From the NCBI RefSeq assembly GCF_900098745.1, contig NZ_FQTT01000012.1:276156-340155 (forward strand): a DNA stretch of 64,000 bases. The letters are read 5' to 3'. This DNA is from Actinomyces glycerinitolerans. GTDB taxonomy: Bacteria; Actinomycetota; Actinomycetes; Actinomycetales; Actinomycetaceae. Numbering within the stretch: position 1 is the first letter of the stretch; each line of letters opens with the position of its first letter. The notes below the pieces were generated by a model. It was given only the letters and a program-made list of their open reading frames with translations. It was not told where the DNA came from and ran no database searches. This document shows positions 57,755 to 64,000 of this stretch, piece by piece. The position numbers and the translations under genes were made by a program.

Positions 57755-59107
57755 GTGAACCCGCAAACCACCCGCGCCCGGGACGCACACGCGCCCCGGG
57801 CGCGGCGCATCGTCGTGGGGGTGTCCGGCTCCATCGCCGCCTACAAGGCCCCGTCCATCATCCGGCTGCTGCGCGCGGCCGGACACGAGGTACGCACCGT
57901 GCCCACGGCGGCCGCGCTGCGCTTCATCGGCGCCCCGGCGCTGGCGGCCGTGACCGGCGCGCCGGTGCAGTCCGGGGTCTTCGACGACGCCGCCGCCGTC
58001 GCGCACGTGCAGATGGGGGAGTGGGCCGAACTGGTGCTGGTGGCCCCCGCCTCCGCGGACCTGTTGGCCCGGGCCGCCGCCGGCCGGGCCGACGACCTGC
58101 TCACCGCCACCCTGCTGACCACTACCGCGCCGGTGGTGATGGCGCCGGCCATGCACACCCAAATGTGGAACCACCCGGCCACCCGCCACAACGTGGACAC
58201 CCTGCGCCGGCGCGGCGTGACCATCATCGACCCGGACGCGGGCCCCCTGACCGGCTCCGGCTACGGGGCCGGACGCCTGCCCAAGCCCGAGCAGATCGTC
58301 GCCCGCGCCCTGGCCGCGCTCGATGCCGCCTCCAGGGACACGGCCGCCGCAGCTGCGGGCACCCCGGGTGATCTGGCCGGCCGGCACGTGGTCGTCTCCG
58401 CCGGCGGCACCCGCGAGCCCCTGGACCCGGTGCGTTACCTCGGCAACCGCTCCTCGGGTCGGCAGGGTTGTGCCATCGCCACCGCTGCGGCCGCCCGCGG
58501 CGCCCGCGTCACCGTCGTGTCGGCGCACGCGGAGCCGGGGGTACTGGCAGAACTACCGCCCCAGGTTGACATCGTGCCGGTCACCACCGCCATGGAGCTG
58601 CACGATGCGGTGCGCGCCGCCGCCGTGGACGCCGACGCCGTGGTCATGGCTGCCGCCGTCGCCGACTTCCGGCCCGCCGAGGTGGCCGACACCAAGCTCA
58701 AGAAGCACTCACTGCGCACCTCCGGCGGCACGGGCGAGCCGGTACGGCAGGCGGCGCCGGTCATCCCCCTGGCGGAGAACCCCGACATCCTGGCCGGCCT
58801 GGTCACCGACCCGCCGCGCCAGGACGGCGAACACACCCTGGTGGTGGGCTTCGCCGCCGAGACCGGGGACGCGGATGGTGATGTGCTGGCGCATGGTGCC
58901 GCCAAGGCCCGCCGCAAGGGTGCCGACCTGCTGGCCGTGAACGCCGTCGGCACCGACCAGGGCTTCGGCGACGTGCCGAACGCCGTCGTCGTCCTGGACG
59001 CGGGCGGCACGGAGGTCGCCCGAGCGCAGGGGACCAAGCAGGAGGTCGCCGAGGCGTTGGTGGAATTGATCGCCGCCCGCCTGAGTGGCCGGCACCCCTC
59101 CGTCTGA
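57755..59107 (+). CDS. coaBC: Bifunctional phosphopantothenoylcysteine decarboxylase / phosphopantothenate-cysteine ligase
   Basis: Two consecutive steps of coenzyme A synthesis in one 450-residue chain. The N-terminal FMN-dependent decarboxylase has GVSGSIAAYKAPSIIRLL, the LVAPASADLLARAA segment and MAPAMHTQMWNHPATRHN. The GPLTGSGYGAGRLPKP loop lacks the Cys of the E. coli enzyme. The C-terminal CTP-dependent ligase has SAGGTREPLDPVRYLGNRSSGRQG and AAAVADFRP. Start GTG 57755. It follows rpoZ after 35 bp. Confidence 0.95.
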   Translation: MNPQTTRARDAHAPRARRIVVGVSGSIAAYKAPSIIRLLRAAGHEVRTVPTAAALRFIGAPALAAVTGAPVQSGVFDDAAAVAHVQMGEWAELVLVAPASADLLARAAAGRADDLLTATLLTTTAPVVMAPAMHTQMWNHPATRHNVDTLRRRGVTIIDPDAGPLTGSGYGAGRLPKPEQIVARALAALDAASRDTAAAAAGTPGDLAGRHVVVSAGGTREPLDPVRYLGNRSSGRQGCAIATAAAARGARVTVVSAHAEPGVLAELPPQVDIVPVTTAMELHDAVRAAAVDADAVVMAAAVADFRPAEVADTKLKKHSLRTSGGTGEPVRQAAPVIPLAENPDILAGLVTDPPRQDGEHTLVVGFAAETGDADGDVLAHGAAKARRKGADLLAVNAVGTDQGFGDVPNAVVVLDAGGTEVARAQGTKQEVAEALVELIAARLSGRHPSV

Positions 59108-59183
59108 CCATCCCCGCGCCTCGGAGCCGCCGCCGGCGTCTTGTTTCTCACGGCCGTTTCCACATCCGATCCCGCCCGTGCGC

Positions 59184-59212
59184 TTCAGGCGCCGGTGACG
59201 CGGTCATACGAT
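59184..59212 (+). promoter_or_regulatory. Promoter of the cyclopropane-synthase-like gene
   Basis: TTCAGG (59184-59189) and TACGAT (59207-59212) are 17 bp apart, the best-spaced promoter seen in the window. The -10 box covers an in-frame ATG at 59211, which argues for the later ATG at 59274 as the true start. Confidence 0.55.
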
Positions 59213-59273
59213 GAGCGGGCGGGGCACCGCGCGAGGCCCCGCCCTAGCTGCAACGCGCACGGAAGTGACCTGC

Positions 59274-60572
59274 ATGACGAGGAACGGGACGAGCACCCCC
59301 ACTGTGGCCGACATGGTGAAGGCGGTGACCACGCCCCCGCTGCCCCTGCGGATCACCGCCTACGACGGTTCCGCCGTCGGCCCGCGCGACGCCGGCCTGG
59401 AGTTGCATGTCAAGTCGCCGCGCGCCCTGAACTATCTCGCCACCGCCCCCGGGGATCTCGGCCTGGCCCGCGCCTACATAACCGGCGAGCTGATCGCGTC
59501 CGGCGTTGAACCGGGTAACCCGTATGCCGCCTTCGACAGCCTGCAGGCGTGCAAGGAACACCTGCGCCGCCCCACCCCGGCGGGCATGCGCACCATTTCT
59601 CGGCTGCTGCGCCACGAGGGACTGCACCGCCCCGAGGTGCCGGAGATCGAGACCCCGCCGGCCTGGCGCCGCGCCCTGGCCGGCGCGCGCCCCCACACCG
59701 AGGCGGCGGACAAGGACACGGTCTCCTCCCACTACGACCGGTCCAACCGCTTCTACTCGCTGGTGCTGGGCCCGTCCATGACCTACACCTGCGCCCTGTT
59801 CGACTCGCCGGACACATCCCTGGAGGATGCGCAGCGCCGCAAGATCAACCTGGTGCTGGACAAGCTGGACCTGGCCCCCGGGCAGCGGCTGCTGGACATC
59901 GGCTGCGGCTGGGGTTCGGTGCTGGTCGCCGCCGCCCGCCGCGGCATCCGTGCCATCGGCGTGACCCTGTCCGAGCCGCAGGCCCGTTGGGCCAACGCCT
60001 GGCTCGCCCGTGAGGGCCTGGATGACCTGGCGCAGGCGCGGGTCATCGACTATAGGGAAGTGCCGGAGCGCGACTTCGACGGCATCTGCTCACTGGGCAT
60101 GATGGAGCACGTCGGCGTGCGCCACTACGACGAGTACTTCCGCATCATGTTCTCCCTGCTGCGCCCCGGCGGACGGCTCCTGAACCACCAGATCACCCGG
60201 CGCGACACCAGCCAACGCAACGGCGCCGGCGCCTTCGTCGGCCGCTACATCTTCCCCGACGGCGAACTCGCCGCCCCCGGCGTGGTGATGACCCACCTGC
60301 ACGACGCCGGCCTGGAGATCGTGCATGCGGAGAACCAGCGCCAGCATTACGCGCTGACTCTGGAGCACTGGTGCCGCAACCTGCAGGCCCACTGGGACGA
60401 GGCCGTCGAGTCCGGCGGCTCCCAGACCGCGCTCCTGTGGGGCCTGTACATGGCCGGCGCCCGCTGGAACTTTGAGCGCAACAACATTCAGATCCACCAG
60501 TTCCTGGCCGTCCGCCCCGATGAGGACACCGGCGGCCACTGGTATCCTCTGCGTCCCTGGTGGGACGCCTGA
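59274..60572 (+). CDS. Cyclopropane-fatty-acyl-phospholipid synthase-like SAM methyltransferase
   Basis: Transfers a methyl or methylene group from SAM to unsaturated phospholipid acyl chains in the membrane. The 432 residues have an N-terminal lipid-interaction domain ([21 protein letters not shown]) and a C-terminal methyltransferase: [26 protein letters not shown], the SAM site [39 protein letters not shown] and the [13 protein letters not shown] end. GGAAG lies before ATG 59274. It is followed directly by metK, which makes its cofactor. It may be a CFA synthase or a 10-methylstearate-type BfaB enzyme. Confidence 0.9.
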   Translation: MTRNGTSTPTVADMVKAVTTPPLPLRITAYDGSAVGPRDAGLELHVKSPRALNYLATAPGDLGLARAYITGELIASGVEPGNPYAAFDSLQACKEHLRRPTPAGMRTISRLLRHEGLHRPEVPEIETPPAWRRALAGARPHTEAADKDTVSSHYDRSNRFYSLVLGPSMTYTCALFDSPDTSLEDAQRRKINLVLDKLDLAPGQRLLDIGCGWGSVLVAAARRGIRAIGVTLSEPQARWANAWLAREGLDDLAQARVIDYREVPERDFDGICSLGMMEHVGVRHYDEYFRIMFSLLRPGGRLLNHQITRRDTSQRNGAGAFVGRYIFPDGELAAPGVVMTHLHDAGLEIVHAENQRQHYALTLEHWCRNLQAHWDEAVESGGSQTALLWGLYMAGARWNFERNNIQIHQFLAVRPDEDTGGHWYPLRPWWDA

Positions 60573-60636
60573 GACGCGCAACCACTCGACTCACCCACGC
60601 CCCCGCACCCACCGACCAACAAGGACCACAACACAT

Positions 60637-61851
60637 ATGGCACGTAAGGCAACGAACTCCCTGCGGCAGTTCACCTCCGAGTCCGTCACCGAGGGACACC
60701 CGGACAAGATCTGCGACCGCGTCTCCGACGCGATCCTGGACGCGATCCTCACCCAGGACCCGGCCGCGCACGTCGCGGTGGAGACCATGGTGACCACCGG
60801 CCTGGTGCATGTGGCCGGTGAGGTGACCACCAGCGCCTATGTGGAGATTCCAGACATCGTGCGCAGTGAGATCGTCTCCATCGGCTACACCTCCTCCGAG
60901 GTGTGCTTCGACGGTGCGTCCTGCGGGGTGTCGGTGTCGATCGGCCAGCAGTCTCCGGACATCGCCGCCGGCGTGGACAAGGCCCTGCAGGTGCGCGAGG
61001 ACGCCGGGGACCTAGACCCGCTGGACTTCCAGGGGGCCGGCGACCAGGGCCTCATGTTCGGCTATGCCTGCACGGACACGGCCGAACTGATGCCGCTGCC
61101 CATCCACCTGGCCCACCGCCTGGCCGAGCGCCTGGCCTACGTGCGCAAGCAGGGCATCGTGGACGGCCTGCGCCCCGACGGCAAGACGCAGGTCACCATC
61201 GGCTACGACGGCGACACCCCGGTGTCGCTGGACGGGGTGGTGATCTCCACCCAGCACGATCCCGACCGCACCCGCCCGGCCCTCACCGACGCCATCACCC
61301 GCGAGGTGATCCGCCCGGTGCTGGAGGCGGAGGAGGCCAAGGGCCTGAAGCTCGCCACCGCCGACGCCGACATCCTGGTCAACCCCTCCGGCCAGTTCGT
61401 CATCGGCGGCCCCGCCGGGGACGCCGGCCTGACGGGCCGCAAGATCATCGTGGACACCTACGGTGGCATGGCGCGGCACGGGGGCGGCGCCTTCTCCGGT
61501 AAGGACCCCTCCAAGGTGGACCGGTCGGGCACCTACGCCATGCGCTGGGTGGCCAAGAACGTGGTCGCCGCCGGGTTGGCCGAGCGCTGCGAGGTGCAGA
61601 TCGCCTACGCCATCGGCTCCGCCCACCCGGTCGGGCTGTACGTGGAGACCTTCGGCACCGAGACCGTGCCCGTAGGCAAGATCACCGCCGCCATCAAGCA
61701 GGTGTTTGACCTGCGTCCGGCCGCGATCGTGCGCGACCTGGACCTGCTGCGTCCGATCTACCGCGCCACCAGCGCCTACGGCCACTTCGGGCGGCCAGGC
61801 TTCACCTGGGAGAACACCGACCGGGCCGACGCGCTGCGCGCGGCCTGCTGA
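60637..61851 (+). CDS. metK: S-adenosylmethionine synthase
   Basis: Makes SAM from methionine and ATP. The 404 residues have all signatures: [25 protein letters not shown], the [12 protein letters not shown] hexapeptide region, and the metal/phosphate loop [21 protein letters not shown] lies upstream of ATG 60637. The next gene, priA, starts 23 bp later. I see no SAM riboswitch in the 64-bp leader. Confidence 0.97.
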   Translation: MARKATNSLRQFTSESVTEGHPDKICDRVSDAILDAILTQDPAAHVAVETMVTTGLVHVAGEVTTSAYVEIPDIVRSEIVSIGYTSSEVCFDGASCGVSVSIGQQSPDIAAGVDKALQVREDAGDLDPLDFQGAGDQGLMFGYACTDTAELMPLPIHLAHRLAERLAYVRKQGIVDGLRPDGKTQVTIGYDGDTPVSLDGVVISTQHDPDRTRPALTDAITREVIRPVLEAEEAKGLKLATADADILVNPSGQFVIGGPAGDAGLTGRKIIVDTYGGMARHGGGAFSGKDPSKVDRSGTYAMRWVAKNVVAAGLAERCEVQIAYAIGSAHPVGLYVETFGTETVPVGKITAAIKQVFDLRPAAIVRDLDLLRPIYRATSAYGHFGRPGFTWENTDRADALRAAC

Positions 61852-61874
61852 CGGCGCGGGTCGGGGAGGAGGCC

Positions 61875-63953
61875 ATGGGCGACGCCGTCACCGCGGGCGC
61901 GCCCGCACAGGGCGTGCTCCTGGACGCCCCCGCCACCGCCACCCGGCGGGTGGCCGGTGCCGGCGTGTCCCAGCCGGTCGCACGCGTCCTGCTGGAGACC
62001 GCGGTGCCCCACCTGGACCGCCTGTTCGACTACCTGGTTCCCCCCGAACTGGATGTGGCCGCCGCCGTCGGGACTCGCGTGGTGGTCCGCTTCGGGCGCC
62101 AGGACCTGCACGGCTGGGTCTGGGAGCGCGGTGACACCACCACCCACCCCGGCCGGCTGGCCCCAATCCGCCGCGTGGTCTCCGACCTGCCGGTGCTCAA
62201 CCCCGAGACCATGCGCCTGGTCGAGGCGGTGGCCGCCCGCACCGCCGGGGTGCGTTCCGACGTGATCCGGCTGGCCGTGCCCGCCCGGCACGCCACCACC
62301 GAGCGGGACGAACGCGATCGCCCCGCACCGGCCGCCCCCCACTGGTCGCCGCCCCCGGCGGACGCCTGGGCGGCCTACGCCGGCGGGCCCGCATTCCTCC
62401 AGCGCCTGGCCGCCGGTCAGGCCCCCCGGGCCGTGTGGACCGCCCTGCCGGGGCGTCCCGGGCTGGTGGCCACCTGGACCCGACTGGTGGCCGACGCCGC
62501 TCGCGCCACCCTCGCCGGAGGCCGCGGCGTACTGGTGATCGTCGCCACCACCGAACGGGCCGAGGCGGTGGCCGCCGCACTCACCGACGCCCTGGATGGG
62601 GAGGCCGTGGTCACCCTGTCCGCCGAGCACGGGCCCGCCCGCCGCTACCGGGCATTCCTGCGGGCCTTGACCGGCCGTGCCCGGGTGGTGGTGGGCACGC
62701 GCGGCGCCGCCTTCGCCCCGGTGCACAATCCCGGCCTGGCCGTCATCTGGGACGACGGCGACGACCGGCTCGATGAGCCGCGCGCCCCCTACATTCACGC
62801 CCGCACGGTGCTGGCCCTGCGCTCGGGCCTGTCCGGCGCGGGCCTGCTGATCGCCGGCTACTCCCGCTCGGTGGAGGCCCAGGCCTACATCGAGCAGGGT
62901 TGGGCCACCGACCTGCACGCGCACCGGGAGACCATGCGCGCCGCCGTCGCCCGCGTGCAGGTGCCCGGCGCTCCCGAACTGGAGGCGGAGGGGCCCTCCG
63001 GCGCCGCCCGCATCCCCTCACTCGCGCACCGCGCGCTGCGCGAGGCACTGCGACGCGGCCCCGCCCTGGTGCAGGTGCCGCGCGGAGGATACGCCCCTCT
63101 GGTGGCGTGTGCCCGCTGCCGCACCGTGGCCCGCTGCCCGGTGTGCTCCGGCCCCCTGGCCCTGGGCCGCGACGGCACCGTCACCTGCCGCTGGTGCGGG
63201 CGGAACACCGCCAACTGGACCTGCCCGGAGTGCGGCCACACCCGCCTGCGCATGGTGCATGTGGGCACCACCCGCACCGCCGAGGAACTGGGGCGCGCCT
63301 TCCCGGGCGTCCCCGTGGTCACCTCAGGGGCGCGGGAGGACCACGGCGTGATCGCCGGCGTCGATGCCCGCCCGCGCCTGGTGATCGCCACCCCGGGCGC
63401 GGAGCCGGTGGCCGACGGCGGCTACTGGGCGGTGCTGCTGCTGGACGGGGCCGCCCTGTCTTCCCGCCCCGATCTCGGTGCCGCCAGCGAGGCCATGCGC
63501 CAGTGGACCAACGCGGCCGTACTCGCCCACCCCGACGCCGCCGTCGTGCTGCTGGGCCGCCCGCACCCGGTGGCCGCGCAGGCCCTGGTGCGCTGGGACC
63601 ACGCGGGATTCGCCCGCCGCGAGCTGGCCGAACGCGCCCAGCTGCACCTGCCGCCCGCCTGGCGGGCGGCCCGCCTCGACGGTCCGCGTACACGCCTGGA
63701 GGACCTGTTCGAGCAGGCCCGTGCCGCCGGCTTCGAGGCCCTCGGCCCCGTCGCCGCCCCCCAGCACGGCGGCCCCACCGACTCCGGCGCGGCCACATCC
63801 GGCGCCCAGCCGCCGAACATGCGGGGACTGATCCGCGCCCCCCTGGCGCGGGGCCGCGAACTGGCCGCCTTCCTGCAGCTGCAGATGCGCGAGGCCTCCG
63901 TGCACCGGGAGGAGCCGGTGCGCGTCGAACTCGACCCGACCGTCCTGTGGTAG
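61875..63953 (+). CDS. priA: Primosomal protein PriA, actinobacterial form without helicase motifs
   Basis: Recognises stalled forks and recruits the primosome. The 692 residues include the N-terminal 3'-OH-binding domain (ARVLLETAVPHLDRLFDYLVP...GWVWERGDTT) and the zinc region with eight Cys (CARCRTVARCPVCSG ... CRWCGRNTANWTCPECG). The Walker A region reads TALPGRPGLV instead of GxTGSGKT, and the DEEH box is IWDDGDD, so ATP hydrolysis is unlikely. This loss is typical of actinobacterial PriA. It is followed 10 bp later by another gene start. Confidence 0.92.
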   Translation: MGDAVTAGAPAQGVLLDAPATATRRVAGAGVSQPVARVLLETAVPHLDRLFDYLVPPELDVAAAVGTRVVVRFGRQDLHGWVWERGDTTTHPGRLAPIRRVVSDLPVLNPETMRLVEAVAARTAGVRSDVIRLAVPARHATTERDERDRPAPAAPHWSPPPADAWAAYAGGPAFLQRLAAGQAPRAVWTALPGRPGLVATWTRLVADAARATLAGGRGVLVIVATTERAEAVAAALTDALDGEAVVTLSAEHGPARRYRAFLRALTGRARVVVGTRGAAFAPVHNPGLAVIWDDGDDRLDEPRAPYIHARTVLALRSGLSGAGLLIAGYSRSVEAQAYIEQGWATDLHAHRETMRAAVARVQVPGAPELEAEGPSGAARIPSLAHRALREALRRGPALVQVPRGGYAPLVACARCRTVARCPVCSGPLALGRDGTVTCRWCGRNTANWTCPECGHTRLRMVHVGTTRTAEELGRAFPGVPVVTSGAREDHGVIAGVDARPRLVIATPGAEPVADGGYWAVLLLDGAALSSRPDLGAASEAMRQWTNAAVLAHPDAAVVLLGRPHPVAAQALVRWDHAGFARRELAERAQLHLPPAWRAARLDGPRTRLEDLFEQARAAGFEALGPVAAPQHGGPTDSGAATSGAQPPNMRGLIRAPLARGRELAAFLQLQMREASVHREEPVRVELDPTVLW

Positions 63954-63963
63954 GCAGGAGACC

Positions 63964-64000
63964 ATGAGCAGCGCAGCCCCCGCCCCCGCCCCCAACACCG
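63964..64000 (+). CDS. Start of a further gene (cut by window end)
   Basis: An ATG at 63964 lies 4 nt after AGGAG, 10 bp after the priA stop. Twelve codons are visible (MSSAAPAPAPNT), a Pro/Ala-rich N-terminus. Methionyl-tRNA formyltransferase (fmt) often follows priA in actinobacteria, but nothing in these codons identifies it. Confidence 0.4.
   Translation, partial: MSSAAPAPAPNT

Noticed and set aside
59211..59273. Earlier ATG for the cyclopropane-synthase-like gene
   Set aside because: It overlaps the best -10 box of the window (59207-59212) and lacks a ribosome site; the ATG at 59274 has one.
60573..60636. SAM riboswitch before metK
   Set aside because: The spacer is only 64 bp and shows no stems of a known SAM aptamer.

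Overview
The window is a chromosomal segment of a high-GC Gram-positive bacterium, most likely an Actinomyces-type member of the Actinomycetaceae. The evidence is very high GC with C/G-ending codons, an actinobacterial housekeeping gene order, a priA-type gene without its helicase ATPase motifs, frequent GTG starts, TANNNT -10 boxes close to start codons, and membrane-anchored Pro/Ala/Thr-rich surface proteins. The species cannot be fixed from the sequence alone.

Layout. 1-5 kb: a DEAD-box RNA helicase with an acidic N-terminal extension (minus strand, cut by the window edge), then two surface proteins. 5.1-12.4 kb: aspS and an oligopeptide/solute ABC importer (lipoprotein, two permeases, fused double ATPase). 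12.4-20.8 kb: an accessory stretch with a lipoprotein, an ABC exporter pair, a BrnT/BrnA-like toxin-antitoxin pair flanked by two copies of a palindromic repeat, an orphan membrane protein, the remnant of a polyol permease, a xylitol-dehydrogenase-like MDR enzyme with an AraC regulator, and a YciO-family protein. 20.9-25.7 kb: an MMPL transporter, rarA and a TauE/SafE permease. 25.7-26.9 kb is a 1.2-kb gene-free block filled with four kinds of repeats. 26.9-38.8 kb is a conserved core block: rpsD, alaS, ruvX, mltG, aroE, aroC, a fused aroK-aroB, a degenerate AroK-like protein, a PaiB-like protein, efp and nusB.

39.0-46.3 kb is a sugar-acid or lactone catabolic island placed between nusB and the pyrimidine operon. 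It encodes a class II aldolase-type 4-epimerase, an MFS transporter, a PfkB kinase, a UlaE-type 3-epimerase, a UlaD-type decarboxylase, a phosphotriesterase-family lactonase and a SorC-type regulator. Together they form what looks like a complete L-ascorbate-style pathway in which MFS plus kinase replaces the PTS and a PTE-fold lactonase replaces UlaG. This is the best candidate here for an undescribed system.

46.5-48.1 kb holds an NmrA/QorB-like oxidoreductase, a small membrane protein and another hairpin repeat. 48.1-64 kb is a tight biosynthetic run: pyrR-pyrB-pyrC-carA-carB-pyrF (nearly all start/stop overlaps), gmk, rpoZ, coaBC, a cyclopropane-fatty-acid-synthase-like methyltransferase, metK and priA, plus the first codons of another gene. 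A PyrR-type binding loop that can sequester the pyrR ribosome binding site suggests translational feedback on the pyr operon.

No rRNA, tRNA, CRISPR array or complete insertion sequence was recognised. The most unusual non-coding features are two families of long palindromes of fixed length whose stems differ by paired substitutions, and a helically phased array of a 9-bp motif.
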